A stretch of DNA of 64,000 bases from assembly GCA_964447175.1 (NCBI GenBank), contig CAYURP010000009.1, positions 9,399-73,398 of the forward strand, in the 5' to 3' direction. Positions 26,828 through 35,977 of the stretch are shown here, in pieces. Both the position numbers and the translations under genes were made by a program. Positions within the stretch are counted from its first letter, which is position 1. Each line of letters starts with the position of its first letter. The DNA comes from CAYURP01 sp964447175. GTDB lineage: Bacteria > Zixibacteria > MSB-5A5 > SM23-73-2. The notes below the pieces were generated by a model. It saw only the letters and a program-made list of their open reading frames with translations. It was not told the origin of the DNA and did not search any database.

Positions 26828-28708
26828 ATGAAAAGACTTTTATTTGTTTTATTAATTATATTATTTGCCGCAACTTCCGCTTATGCCTCGGAACAGAAAC
26901 TAACCTCAGCCTACGAGCAGGAGCTTATCCAGCGGGTTAAAGGAGTTTTTGGCTCAAAGGATCAAAAAGAAAAGCTCAAAGAACCAACCCGCCCTATATG
27001 TGCCACCCCCATATTTATGGAGCTCTTTGCTAACTATGATAAATTATCTTATGAAGCAAAAAAAATCCTTTCCCCCTTAATCCGCCAGAGGCCTGATTCC
27101 TTATGGACCGATCCAAGAACTTATGACACACCCAGCGGGCATTTCAAAATCCATTATGTGATCTCAGGAGATGATGCTGTTTTCGAACCAGGTGTCGACA
27201 CTCTACCTGCTGATGGTCATCCGGATTATGTCAATCGCTGTGCCGAGATTATGGATTATGTCTGGCATCACGAGATAGATACTTTAAGTTACAACAGTCC
27301 TCCTCCAGATAATTGGTACACACCTAATGGCGGGGATGGGAAATATGATGTATATCTGACTGTTATGGATCCAGGATATCTAGGCTTCACCATGCCTGAG
27401 TATTACTATGCCTATCCTAAAGCCACCAGCTACATTGTCCTGAGAAGTGATTACAGCATTTTTACCAAACCACCCTATAATATGTATGATGATCAATATG
27501 ATCTCATGAAGGTCACGGCTGCCCATGAGTTCTTTCACGCAGTTCAAATGGGGGGATATGATGCTGCTGAGTATGGCGGCTCGTCTCCTGATTACGAACC
27601 TTACTGGATGGAAATAACCGCTGTCTGGATGGAGGATATGGTTTATGACGATATAAACGATTATCTGGGATATCTGTTTTACTTTTACCGTTATCCCTGG
27701 TTATCATTGAAAACCTTTTCATATGATTCAGGCGATAAACCCAGATATTTTCATGCTTATGCCAGTTGTATCTGGGCAATCTATTTATCGGAGAAGTTCG
27801 GGGAGGATATTATCAAGGACATCTGGTTCAAGTGCGGGCAGGTGGCTGGGGATAATGTGCTCTCAGCTACCTCCCAGGCTCTGGCTAACAGGGGAAGCTC
27901 CCTTAAGGAGGCTTTTCAGGAGTTCACCATCTGGAACTATTTCACCTCCGACCGGGCAGATACCCAGACCTTTTATTCAGAGGGCAATCTTTTCCCCTAC
28001 AAAGTTTACATTGACGATTATCACCATAACCATCCCTCCTATCCCGTGAATGTCAGCTCTGCTGCCAGCCCTCCGGAGAATCTGGGCTCAAACTATGTTG
28101 CCTTTCAGGTACCCTACCCTACAACTGGTGGACTGAATGTTGGTTTTTACGGTGACAGCCTGGCAAGCTGGGAGGTATCCTTGATCGGATACCAAGAAGG
28201 CAATCCACCTTGGTTCTCCCAGATTGATCTTAATACCTTGCAGAATGGAGAAAAAGATATATATAATTGGAATCTCTATTACAAAATCATAATGATCCCG
28301 GCAGTAACTGATACTGATTTATATGACGATGACAACTTTGACTATGCTTACACGGCTTCTATTGACACAGCCCTGGATGTGGAGGAGGTAAAAGATAAAA
28401 ATAACGTCTCCCTTATAAGACTATTTCAAAACTATCCCAATCCCTTTAACCTTACCACCAACATACCCTTCACGGTTAACAGAAAACTGGAAACTGAAAA
28501 CAGACCACTCCTCACCACCCTAAAGATATATAATATCCTGGGTCAGGAGATAAAGACCCTGGTGAATGAGGAGGAAATCCCTGGAACCTATGAGGTCACC
28601 TGGGATGGCAAGGACAATAATGGAATTGAGGTATCATCCGGAATTTACTTCTATAAGCTCCAGGCTGGCCCGCACACCCAGGTCAAAAAGATGCTTTTGG
28701 TAAAGTAG
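26828..28708 (+). CDS. Secreted metalloprotease (MXAN_6640-like) with C-terminal sorting tail
   Basis: Predicted extracellular zinc peptidase, 626 residues. Signal peptide KRLLFVLLIILFAATSAYA. The catalytic HEFFH (H-E-x-x-H) lies near residue 235 in AAHEFFHAVQMGGYD, and a downstream WMEITAVWMEDMVYD supplies acidic residues typical of gluzincin-like enzymes. The C-terminal 90 residues are the FlgD-like / Por-secretion tail: FQNYPNPFN, LKIYNILGQEIKTL, GTYEVTWDGKDNNG, SGIYFYKL. That tail marks proteins of FCB-group bacteria for export by type IX-like systems or surface attachment; no type IX genes are in the window. The frame is open from 26750, but ATG 26828 starts the signal peptide and has GGTGG about 8 nt upstream. 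It stands alone after a long leader. Confidence 0.85.
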   Translation: MKRLLFVLLIILFAATSAYASEQKLTSAYEQELIQRVKGVFGSKDQKEKLKEPTRPICATPIFMELFANYDKLSYEAKKILSPLIRQRPDSLWTDPRTYDTPSGHFKIHYVISGDDAVFEPGVDTLPADGHPDYVNRCAEIMDYVWHHEIDTLSYNSPPPDNWYTPNGGDGKYDVYLTVMDPGYLGFTMPEYYYAYPKATSYIVLRSDYSIFTKPPYNMYDDQYDLMKVTAAHEFFHAVQMGGYDAAEYGGSSPDYEPYWMEITAVWMEDMVYDDINDYLGYLFYFYRYPWLSLKTFSYDSGDKPRYFHAYASCIWAIYLSEKFGEDIIKDIWFKCGQVAGDNVLSATSQALANRGSSLKEAFQEFTIWNYFTSDRADTQTFYSEGNLFPYKVYIDDYHHNHPSYPVNVSSAASPPENLGSNYVAFQVPYPTTGGLNVGFYGDSLASWEVSLIGYQEGNPPWFSQIDLNTLQNGEKDIYNWNLYYKIIMIPAVTDTDLYDDDNFDYAYTASIDTALDVEEVKDKNNVSLIRLFQNYPNPFNLTTNIPFTVNRKLETENRPLLTTLKIYNILGQEIKTLVNEEEIPGTYEVTWDGKDNNGIEVSSGIYFYKLQAGPHTQVKKMLLVK

Positions 28709-28943
28709 ATGCTTTGCATAGTTCTAAAAAGCACTATAGAAGCTTACAGACTGAAATTTAATTTAACAACTTTATTGTTAGGACTTATTAGATGACACGC
28801 TAAATCACCTATCAGACACCTAAAATTCAGTAACAAACTTGGAACTGAAACAGTTATTAATTGTATTAATAGGTTGATAGTGATCTAGATAATTTAAGTA
28901 AAAAGCTATATCTTAAACAAATTCCAAGCTGGTTTAAATTAAC
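28709..28943. other. AT-rich intergenic stretch before rplU
   Basis: About 300 nt separate the protease stop from the rplU start. I see no gene, terminator or REP-like hairpin here; only the rplU promoter at its end is recognisable. Confidence 0.6.
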
Positions 28944-28972
28944 TTGACTTGAAGATAAAATACCTCTATATT
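28944..28972 (+). promoter_or_regulatory. Strong sigma-70-like promoter of the rplU-bamA-skp-lpxD unit
   Basis: TTGACT (28944-28949), 17-nt spacer, TATATT (28967-28972), 40 nt before the rplU ATG. It is the best promoter match in the window and fits a highly expressed ribosomal gene. Confidence 0.7.
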
Positions 28973-29012
28973 ATTATTCGTATAGATTTGGAAACTCAAA
29001 AGGAGAAACCAG

Positions 29013-29333
29013 ATGTATGTTATCATGGAAACAGGCGGTATGCAGTTTAACGTCCAGGAAGGTGATAAAGTAAAAATTCCCAAGCTGGACGTAGAGCCAG
29101 GAAAAAAATTCACCTTTGACAAAGTCCTTTTAGTGGGCGGACAGGAAAAACCTCTTATCGGAACTCCCTATATTGAAGGGGCAAAAATCGAAGCCCAGGT
29201 AACAGAGCAGGGGAAATCGGATAAAATAACTGTCTTCAAATACAAAAAAAGAACCAAATACAGAAAGAAAACAGGACATCGTCAACCCTACACCGAAGTT
29301 TTAATTAAAAAAATAAATTTGCCTAAAAAATAA
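29013..29333 (+). CDS. rplU: 50S ribosomal protein L21
   Basis: Large-subunit protein of 106 residues that binds 23S rRNA. The sequence opens MYVIMETGGMQFNVQEGD and has the family's central VLLVGG and GTPYIEGAKIEAQV segments. It ends with the signature FKYKKRTKYRKKTGHRQPYTEVLI. ATG 29013 follows AAGGAG. Normally rpmA (L27) follows immediately; here bamA starts 20 nt later and no rpmA is present in the window, so L27 must be encoded elsewhere. Confidence 0.97.
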   Translation: MYVIMETGGMQFNVQEGDKVKIPKLDVEPGKKFTFDKVLLVGGQEKPLIGTPYIEGAKIEAQVTEQGKSDKITVFKYKKRTKYRKKTGHRQPYTEVLIKKINLPKK

Positions 29334-29353
29334 AAAATACGCTCCTTTTTCTC

Positions 29354-31663
29354 ATGAGAATAAGATTAATCTTAATCATATTCCTCTTGCTTCTTTCTTT
29401 CTGTCCTGCCTATGGCCAGAACAAAGTCATCTCCAGAATCGATGTGCAAGGGAATCTTACCGTTGATTCCACTTTGATAACCAATATGTCCGGGCTTTTA
29501 AGGGGAATGGAACTGGATCCCTATGCGGTCCAGGATGCCATAAGAAGACTCTATGCCATGGATCTTTTCTCTGATATCCAGGTCAAGGGGGAGGAAACCC
29601 CGGGCGGAATCATCGTTACCTTTGTGGTCAAGGAGTATCCCAGACTTGTAAAAATGGAGTTCTCGGGTAACAATAATGTTAAAACGGATAAGATCTTAGA
29701 AAAAATCAAAATGGTCGAAGGCAAACGCATCAGCCCGACTGATGTTAAAGAGGAGGTCGAAAATATCAAATCCATCTACGAGGAAAAGGGATACCTTCTG
29801 GCTCAGGTGGAATCCGAAGTGGTTGAATCCGAGATTCCGGGCGAGGTGGCATTGAAATTCAAGATAGACGAGGGGAAAAAGGTCAAAATCAAAAAGATAT
29901 ACGTGGAAGGGAATCAGGTTTTCAGTGATGGCAAGATAAGAAAACAGATGAAAAACAAACAGGATAGCTTTTTCAGGAGCGGGGAGTTCGATCCGGAGAA
30001 ATACGAGGAGGATAAGGATAAAATCGTTGAGTTTTATCAAAAGGAAGGATATCTGGACGCGGAGGTGGTCTCCGATTCCATCTGGTATGATCCCTCCAGA
30101 AAAGATATGTTTATTCAGATAAGGGTCTATGAGGGTCCCCAATATATGTTTGGCAAAGTAAGCTGGGAGGGAAACAAAAAGTTTTCGAATGACATACTCC
30201 AGAAAGCTGTGAAGTTTGAAGAGGGTAAGGTTTACGACCAGGAGAAATACGATAAGACCTTAGAGGAACTACACGCCCTTTATCTGGAGGAAGGCTATCT
30301 CTATGCCCAGATACTGGATGAAACCAAAACCAAGGGAAATGTGGTGGACATCCACTACTCCTTTTCCGAGGGGATTCCTGCCAATATCCGCAAGATAAAC
30401 ATCGCCGGCAATTCCAGAACCAGAGAGAAGGTAATCCGCAGGGAGCTCTGGGTAAAGCCGGGTCAAAGGTTCAGACGTTCGCTTTTAATGCGCAGCTTAA
30501 GGGACGTTATGTATCTGAACTATTTTGCCAACGTGGTTCCGGATTACGAGGTTCTGGATAATGGGGATATAGATTTAATAGTGAAGGTGGAGGAAAAACC
30601 CACTGGCCAATTCTCGTTCGGTGCAGGATACAGCGAAAGGGATAAATTAGTGGGCACCATCGGCCTGGGAACGCCAAACCTTTTCGGAAGGGGACAAACT
30701 CTCCAGCTTAGCTGGGAGTTTGGGAAGACCCTGCAGAATGTTCAGTTGAGTTTCACCGAACCCTGGTTTCTGGATACCCCTACCTCGGTTGGATTTGATA
30801 TATACAACACTAATCAAAGTTGGTATGACGAGTTCACCGAGGAAAGGAGAGGAATTAGTTTGAGACTGGGACGCAGGCTTTCCTGGCCCGATGATTATTT
30901 CAGGCTATTTGTGAGGTATCGTTTGGAGAATGTTCGCTACTTCGATTTTCAGACATATACTGATACTCTTGGCGTGGAACGGGTCCTTCCCGAGCTTGAG
31001 TACCTGACCCAAATCAAATGGCCCCAGCGCACATCCAGTTTCGACTTCACCATAGTCCGGGATTCCCGGGACCTGCCCCAGTTTGCCACTTCAGGATCTG
31101 TAATGTCCTGGAATGCTGAATTTGCGGGAGGGCTTCTGGGCGGGGACTGGTCCTATCACAAACATATCTTTTTGTTTTCCAAGTATATTCCCAGCTTCTG
31201 GAAGTTCGTTTTGGTAGCTAAAGCCAAATTCGGAGTGATAGATACCTACACCAAAGGTGGAAATATTCCCTACAGTGAACGTTTCACCCCAGGAGGGATT
31301 GACCCGGATGGGATTATCAGAGGCTATGCGGATGGTACCGTAGGACCAAAGGACGAAAGCGGTTATCTAATCCGGGGAAGATCTGTTCTGATCTATAACT
31401 TCGAATATCAATTCCCTATCGTGGAGCAGCAGATCTATGGGCTGCTTCTGGCTGATATGGGTAATGCATACCTTAAGGCTCGGGATATTCAACCCCTGGC
31501 TTTCAAAAATCTTTATAAATCCGCAGGATTTGGTGTCAGATTAATAATTCCCAATCTGGGAATGATAGGTTTTGATATGGCTTACGGATTCGATTATCCC
31601 AATCCTTTGAACCGGGATCACGGGGAGTGGAGACCCCACTTTAATTTTGGAACAAGTTTTTAA
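29354..31663 (+). CDS. bamA: Outer-membrane assembly factor BamA
   Basis: Core of the machinery that inserts beta-barrel proteins into the outer membrane, 769 residues. A signal peptide (to about 21, CPAYGQ) is followed by five POTRA domains (about 24-345) with the repeated pattern I.V.GN...d..I. The Omp85 barrel (about 350-769) keeps the loop-6 motif IRGYADGTVG (near 655), the functional (V/I)RG(F/Y) motif, and ends in Phe as required for a barrel. It follows rplU by 20 nt and precedes skp by 15 nt. The SurA-like and other foldases at the left end of the window would act on the same clients. Confidence 0.96.
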   Translation: MRIRLILIIFLLLLSFCPAYGQNKVISRIDVQGNLTVDSTLITNMSGLLRGMELDPYAVQDAIRRLYAMDLFSDIQVKGEETPGGIIVTFVVKEYPRLVKMEFSGNNNVKTDKILEKIKMVEGKRISPTDVKEEVENIKSIYEEKGYLLAQVESEVVESEIPGEVALKFKIDEGKKVKIKKIYVEGNQVFSDGKIRKQMKNKQDSFFRSGEFDPEKYEEDKDKIVEFYQKEGYLDAEVVSDSIWYDPSRKDMFIQIRVYEGPQYMFGKVSWEGNKKFSNDILQKAVKFEEGKVYDQEKYDKTLEELHALYLEEGYLYAQILDETKTKGNVVDIHYSFSEGIPANIRKINIAGNSRTREKVIRRELWVKPGQRFRRSLLMRSLRDVMYLNYFANVVPDYEVLDNGDIDLIVKVEEKPTGQFSFGAGYSERDKLVGTIGLGTPNLFGRGQTLQLSWEFGKTLQNVQLSFTEPWFLDTPTSVGFDIYNTNQSWYDEFTEERRGISLRLGRRLSWPDDYFRLFVRYRLENVRYFDFQTYTDTLGVERVLPELEYLTQIKWPQRTSSFDFTIVRDSRDLPQFATSGSVMSWNAEFAGGLLGGDWSYHKHIFLFSKYIPSFWKFVLVAKAKFGVIDTYTKGGNIPYSERFTPGGIDPDGIIRGYADGTVGPKDESGYLIRGRSVLIYNFEYQFPIVEQQIYGLLLADMGNAYLKARDIQPLAFKNLYKSAGFGVRLIIPNLGMIGFDMAYGFDYPNPLNRDHGEWRPHFNFGTSF

Positions 31664-31684
31664 AAATTCTGGGGAGGTATGAAA

Positions 31685-32227
31685 ATGAAGTTCCTGAAGA
31701 AATCATTATGGATTTTGTTATTGGCTGGTGCTTTAGCCATTATTGGATTTAATTCCTTTTCCTATTCCCAGGAGGGAAAGCTGGGCTATATAGATTCGAT
31801 GAGGCTCAGAGCTGAATACAAAGAATTTGAGGATGCCCAGGCTCAGTTTGATAAAGACGTTGTCCGATGGGAAGCTCAGGCTGACACCATGAGAAAGGAA
31901 ACAGACAGTCTTCAAGCTGACCTGGACAAAAAGGGACTCCTTTACAGCGAGACCACAAAAAAAGAAAAAGAAAACCAGCTGGAATCGCTTAAAATCAAAT
32001 ACCAGAAATTCGTCAATGATACTTTTGGACCTGGAGGAACTGCAGAGACAAGGAATGCGCAATTAACCAAACCCATCATAGATAAGATAAATCAAGTGCT
32101 TGAAAAGATAGCTATAGAGAACAACTATGCCATGATATTCGATTCGGTTAATGGCAACATCGCTTATGCCAATAAAGCCCTGGATTTAACCGATCAGGTC
32201 CTGGAGGAACTGAAAAAATTACAATGA
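31685..32227 (+). CDS. skp: OmpH/Skp-family periplasmic chaperone
   Basis: Periplasmic holdase for outer-membrane proteins, 180 residues. Signal peptide to about SFSYSQ, then KLGYIDSMRLRAEY (the conserved start of mature OmpH). A long coiled coil rich in Glu/Lys/Gln follows, then a C-terminal segment ending in helices (IIDKINQVLEKIAIENNYAMIFD) that pack in the trimer core. ATG 31685 is preferred over ATG 31679, because GGGGAGG ends one nt before the latter but 7 nt before the former. It lies between bamA and lpxD, the usual order; lpxD starts 1 nt after its stop. Confidence 0.93.
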   Translation: MKFLKKSLWILLLAGALAIIGFNSFSYSQEGKLGYIDSMRLRAEYKEFEDAQAQFDKDVVRWEAQADTMRKETDSLQADLDKKGLLYSETTKKEKENQLESLKIKYQKFVNDTFGPGGTAETRNAQLTKPIIDKINQVLEKIAIENNYAMIFDSVNGNIAYANKALDLTDQVLEELKKLQ

Positions 32228-32228
32228 G

Positions 32229-33272
32229 ATGAAAAAAACACTCCAGGAAATCGCCTCATATTTGGGAGGGGAGATCTGCGGCAACGATTCCGTGGAGATC
32301 TCCGGAGTGGCGGGAATAGAGGAAGCCAAGCCAGGTGACCTGACATTCATTGCCAATCCCAAATACCTGAAGTTATTGGATACCACCACCGCCTCTGCAG
32401 TGGTAGTCGGGAAAGATATCCAAAAAGCTAAAATCCCCGTTATCCGGCATACCAATCCCTATTATGCTTTTTCCAAAGCTATTGCGCTTTTTCACAAGCC
32501 CCAGAAATCTTATCCTGAAAAAATCGATCCCACAGCGATTTTAGGCAAAGAGGTTGAAATCGGAAAAGGTGTTTATATTGGACCCTATGTGATAATCGAG
32601 GATAGAGCTAAATTAGGGGATAAAGTTGTGATCCTGGGGGGAAGTTTTATCGGCGAAAACACAGAGATCGGAGAAAATTCTTTGGTCTACCCCAACGTCA
32701 CCTTAAGAGAGAACGTGATCATTGGTAAAAACGTCATCATCCACAGCGGAACCGTGATCGGAAGCGATGGATTCGGCTATGCCCGGGAAAAAGGAGTTTA
32801 TTACAAGATTCCCCAGGTGGGAAAAGTGGTTTTGGAGGATGAGGTGGAAATCGGAGCCAACGTTACCATAGATCGGGCTACCTTAAGCGAAACCAGAATC
32901 AAAAAAGGTACCAAAATAGACAATTTAGTTCAAATCGCACACAACGTCAAAATAGATGAGAACACCATTGTGTGTGGTCAGGTAGGGATCTCCGGCAGCA
33001 CCAAAGTCGGTAAAAACGTAACTTTGCTGGGACAGGTGGGTCTGGGGGGACACATCGAGATCGGAGATAACGTGATCGTGGGAGCACAATCGGGAGTAAG
33101 CAAATCACTTCATCCAGGAAAGGTCTATTTTGGATACCCAGCAAAAGAATATTCCAAAGCCAGAAAAATCGAAGCCGCGGTATCCCTGCTTCCCCAATAT
33201 GTTGAAAAGATCAGGAACCTAGAAAAAAGAATTAAAGAACTCGAGGAGAAAATAAAGCAAAAAGTGATTTAA
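32229..33272 (+). CDS. lpxD: UDP-3-O-acylglucosamine N-acyltransferase LpxD
   Basis: Third step of lipid A synthesis, adding the N-linked acyl chain to UDP-3-O-acylglucosamine. The 347-residue protein has the N-terminal uridine-binding domain (about 1-100, DLTFIANPKY). A left-handed beta-helix of hexapeptide repeats (about 105-305) includes the conserved GSDGFGYA and the catalytic-His region LVQIAHNVKI. A C-terminal helical tail (IRNLEKRIKELEEKI) forms the trimer's coiled coil. It directly follows skp as in many diderms, but fabZ and lpxA, which usually come next, are absent. Presence of LpxD shows that the organism makes lipid A. Confidence 0.96.
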   Translation: MKKTLQEIASYLGGEICGNDSVEISGVAGIEEAKPGDLTFIANPKYLKLLDTTTASAVVVGKDIQKAKIPVIRHTNPYYAFSKAIALFHKPQKSYPEKIDPTAILGKEVEIGKGVYIGPYVIIEDRAKLGDKVVILGGSFIGENTEIGENSLVYPNVTLRENVIIGKNVIIHSGTVIGSDGFGYAREKGVYYKIPQVGKVVLEDEVEIGANVTIDRATLSETRIKKGTKIDNLVQIAHNVKIDENTIVCGQVGISGSTKVGKNVTLLGQVGLGGHIEIGDNVIVGAQSGVSKSLHPGKVYFGYPAKEYSKARKIEAAVSLLPQYVEKIRNLEKRIKELEEKIKQKVI

Positions 33273-33299
33273 AAACCAAAAAATCCCAGGAGGGAAAAA

Positions 33300-33626
33300 A
33301 TGAGCGATCCCATTGAACTCACTGATGATAACTTTGAATCTGAAGTCATTAAATCAGACAAGCCGGTTTTGGTCGATTTCTGGGCAACCTGGTGCACTCC
33401 CTGTCTGATGGTCAGCCCCATAGTGGAGGAGATCGGGAGAGATTACGCAGAAAGACTTAAAGTGGGAAAGGTGAACGTTGATCAGAACTCAAAAACCGCT
33501 TCCCAGTACGGGATAATGAGCATCCCCAGCCTCCTCTTCTTCAAGGAGGGAAAAGTGGTAGACCAGGTAATAGGCGCAGTTCCCAAGAATCATCTCAAGG
33601 AAAAGGTGGATAAGGTACTGGGATAA
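33300..33626 (+). CDS. trxA: Thioredoxin with CTPC active site
   Basis: Cytoplasmic thiol-disulfide reductant, 108 residues with no signal peptide. The active site is ATWCTPC (Cys32, Cys35) instead of the usual WCGPC. Thr at this position occurs in some thioredoxins and raises or alters redox potential only modestly. The cis-proline loop MSIPSLLFFKEGK and the VDQN segment are standard. ATG 33300 has AGGAGGG just upstream. It is followed after 6 nt by a CoA-binding protein gene. Confidence 0.95.
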   Translation: MSDPIELTDDNFESEVIKSDKPVLVDFWATWCTPCLMVSPIVEEIGRDYAERLKVGKVNVDQNSKTASQYGIMSIPSLLFFKEGKVVDQVIGAVPKNHLKEKVDKVLG

Positions 33627-33632
33627 ATCCGA

Positions 33633-34049
33633 ATGGAAGAATTCAAAAATCCCTCGAATGAGGAGATCAGGGAACTACTTACTCAATCCACAACCATTGC
33701 CGTGGTGGGATTATCCCCAAAACCTTCCCGTCCTTCATATGGTGTGGCTAATTACCTGAAAAACAAGAATTATCGGATAATTCCGGTCAACCCCAACTAT
33801 CCTGAAGTATTAGGTGAAAAATCTTACCCGGCCCTTTCAGATGTCCCGGAAAAGATCGATATCGTGGACATATTTCGCAGGCCAGAGTACGTTCCTCCTG
33901 TTGTGGATGAGGCCATCAAGATCAAAGCTAAAGTAATCTGGATGCAGTCGGGCATAGTCAATTACCCGGCCGCTCAAAAGGCAAAAGATGCAGGTTTGGT
34001 GGTGGTGATGGACAGATGCCTGGCAGTTGCTCGTTCCACTCTAATGTGA
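33633..34049 (+). CDS. CoA-binding domain protein (YccU-like)
   Basis: A 138-residue stand-alone CoA-binding Rossmann domain. Family marks are AVVGLSPKPSRPSYGVANYL, RIIPVNPNYPEVLG, DIVDIFRRPEYVP and the final VVMDRCLAVA. Homologues (YccU type) bind CoA or acyl-CoA in crystal structures, but no enzymatic role is established. It is translationally close to trxA (6 nt) and its 3' end overlaps the small zinc-ribbon frame by 34 nt. Confidence 0.9.
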   Translation: MEEFKNPSNEEIRELLTQSTTIAVVGLSPKPSRPSYGVANYLKNKNYRIIPVNPNYPEVLGEKSYPALSDVPEKIDIVDIFRRPEYVPPVVDEAIKIKAKVIWMQSGIVNYPAAQKAKDAGLVVVMDRCLAVARSTLM

Positions 34050-34216
34050 CAAAAAAAGAAATCAAAGAAAATAAATCGAAAAGAACATCTGAAACCGAAA
34101 TTGAAATTTTAAAACAAGGGATGGAGTGTCCCCACTGCCACTTCGCCAATCTGAAAAGGGAGGGATCTGAGATAGTCTGTCCGGTGTGCGGTTACGGTTA
34201 TCGCCCTTGCACCTGA
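34016..34216 (+). CDS. Small zinc-ribbon protein, start uncertain
   Basis: A short frame (up to 66 residues) whose C-terminal part is a zinc ribbon: ECPHCHF and VCPVCGYG, two CxxC knuckles about 17 residues apart, ending YRPCT. The first ATG (34016) lies inside the preceding gene and the region before the first CxxC is a low-complexity Lys/Glu stretch. Translation may therefore begin later, for instance at ATG 34121. Coding nature is supported by the intact paired cysteine motif and by its tight fit between two genes. Function is unknown. Confidence 0.6.
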   Translation: MPGSCSFHSNVTKKEIKENKSKRTSETEIEILKQGMECPHCHFANLKREGSEIVCPVCGYGYRPCT

Positions 34217-34300
34217 TAGCTTAATTTTTTGGGAGAAGTTTTCTTCCTGAAGTATTAAGGGAAATCTGATAACTACAAATAACTTCTAAGAGAGGAAAAA

Positions 34301-34720
34301 ATGGCAACCAAAGTAACCTGGAAAGGTGATATGAGCTTTGAAGGAGAGACTGAATCAAATCACAGGATATTGATGGACATGGCTGAAAAATCAGGGGGAC
34401 ACGATCAGGGACCAAGGCCTGGAGACCTGGTCTTAGTCAGCCTGGCTGGCTGCACGGCAGTGGACGTGGTTATTATACTAAAGAAATTGCGGGAGCAGTT
34501 GGATGATCTTGAAGTTGTCGTGAATTCAGAGAAAGTAGATAAACATCCCCGGGTCTACAAAAAGATCGAAATCGAGTTTCATCTAAAGGGAAAAAACTTG
34601 AAGGAGGAAAACGTCAAAAAAGCAATCGATCTCTCTTTTAATAAATATTGCTCGGTTAAGACCATGCTGGAGAAAACAGCAGAGATCTCATACAGTTACA
34701 GCATAGTCGATGCTGAATAA
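34301..34720 (+). CDS. OsmC/Ohr-family protein
   Basis: A 139-residue OsmC-family protein, usually a thiol peroxidase acting on organic hydroperoxides or a related stress protein. The two conserved cysteines are present, in LAGCTAVDVVIILKK (about residue 50) and in NKYCSVKTMLEKTAEI (near 124). The N-terminal segment GETESNHRILMD is also typical. AGAGG precedes ATG 34301. It sits with trxA in the same strand run, in keeping with a thiol-redox role, and is followed by its own terminator. Confidence 0.92.
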   Translation: MATKVTWKGDMSFEGETESNHRILMDMAEKSGGHDQGPRPGDLVLVSLAGCTAVDVVIILKKLREQLDDLEVVVNSEKVDKHPRVYKKIEIEFHLKGKNLKEENVKKAIDLSFNKYCSVKTMLEKTAEISYSYSIVDAE

Positions 34721-34769
34721 AGCAAATACTAAGCAATAATTTAATATATAATTATTTTAATTATCGAAA

Positions 34770-34800
34770 TGCTGATTTTAAAAAATCAGTATTTTTTATT
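34770..34800 (+). terminator. Rho-independent terminator after osmC
   Basis: Stem CTGATTTT / AAAATCAG with a 2-nt loop followed by TATTTTTTATTT, about 50 nt after the osmC stop. AT-rich but well formed. Confidence 0.75.
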
Positions 34801-34939
34801 TCTGAAAAACTTATAACTTAGAAAGATTCCTTCTCTGAAACTAAAAAATGTTTGACCAGAGAAAAAAAGATGTTATTTTAAGATGCAATTAAGTTGCTGC
34901 TTAGAAAAAGACAAAACTTGAACTTAGGGAGTTATTGAA

Positions 34940-35968
34940 TTGGATGAAATAAAACACATTTTTCTCCATTCTTTGATGATCACTCTGTTTGTCTTCGTGA
35001 TGATGATCCTGGTGGATTATATTAACGTTCTGACCAGAGGCAAGATGTCTAATGCTATTAAAGGGAGCCAGGGACGGCAGTATGTGATTGCATCTTTTTT
35101 AGGAGCTACCCCGGGTTGTCTGGGTGCTTTTCTTAACGTCTCCTTCTATATCCACGGCCTTTTAACCTTCGGGGCAATGGTCGGTGGGATGATCGCCACC
35201 TCAGGTGATGAGGCATTTGTGATGTTAGCCCTTTTCCCGGAGACGGCTCTGCTCCTTTTTGGCTTACTTTTTCTAATGGGAATTGTCTTTGGATGGCTTA
35301 CTGATAAAATCTCTAAACCGCTCAAGATTATTCCCTGCGAGGGGTGTGAGTTATATGAAATTCATGAGGGATTTGAAGCCAGACTATTCGATTCAGATGT
35401 GATTAAGAAAAATTTAACACATATCAATTGGTATAGAGCTTTGATACTGGGAACGATAATAGTTATCTTTGTCATTATAATTTCCGGAATATTTGCTCCT
35501 CTTATCTGGGGATGGGAACAGGTCACCTTTATGACTTTGCTTTTGATCGCCTCTTATGTGATAATTACCGCTCCGGATCACTATCTAAAAGAGCATATCT
35601 GGATCCATGTCTTCAAAAAGCACATCTGGCGCATTTTTCTATGGTCATTTTTTGCCCTTCTGTTTATTGAGCTGGGTATGAAGCACTGGAACCTGGAGAG
35701 TTTTGTAAAACAAAATATGGTCTGGGTGCTCCTCATTGCAGGTTTGGTGGGCATCATTCCTGAGTCCGGTCCTCATCTGGTTTTTGTAATGATGTTTGCC
35801 CAGGGTCTTATACCCTTCTCGGTTCTACTGGTAAGCTCCTTTGTTCAGGATGGACACGGCATACTCCCCCTTCTATCCTATACCTTAAAAGACTCAATTC
35901 TCATTAAACTCTTCAATCTGTTCTTTGGCTTAGCCGTAGGGGGAATAGTCTTCTATTTCGGTTTTTAG
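34940..35968 (+). CDS. Putative 10-TM metal permease (ArsP_2 / putative manganese transporter family)
   Basis: Integral membrane protein of 342 residues with about ten hydrophobic segments. The two halves carry related motifs: LGATPGCLGAFLNVSFYIHG in the first, and GIIPESGPHLVFVMMFAQG plus SSFVQDGHGILPLLSY in the second. The central loop holds a possible metal site (CEGCELYEIHEGFE). This pattern fits the family annotated as a putative heavy-metal or manganese exporter; the substrate is not proven. Start TTG 34940 is supported by AGGGAG 8 nt upstream, and the out-of-frame ATG nearby is not used. The methyltransferase gene follows after 9 nt. Confidence 0.75.
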   Translation: MDEIKHIFLHSLMITLFVFVMMILVDYINVLTRGKMSNAIKGSQGRQYVIASFLGATPGCLGAFLNVSFYIHGLLTFGAMVGGMIATSGDEAFVMLALFPETALLLFGLLFLMGIVFGWLTDKISKPLKIIPCEGCELYEIHEGFEARLFDSDVIKKNLTHINWYRALILGTIIVIFVIIISGIFAPLIWGWEQVTFMTLLLIASYVIITAPDHYLKEHIWIHVFKKHIWRIFLWSFFALLFIELGMKHWNLESFVKQNMVWVLLIAGLVGIIPESGPHLVFVMMFAQGLIPFSVLLVSSFVQDGHGILPLLSYTLKDSILIKLFNLFFGLAVGGIVFYFGF

Positions 35969-35977
35969 AATTAATCT

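Noticed and set aside
26828..28708. Presence of a type IX secretion system
   Set aside because: Only one protein with the sorting-type tail is seen; no por/gld/spr secretion genes are in the window.
29696..30142. 148-codon minus-strand frame inside bamA
   Set aside because: Entirely within the POTRA region of bamA, Phe/Leu-rich complement of Lys/Glu codons, no ribosome binding site.
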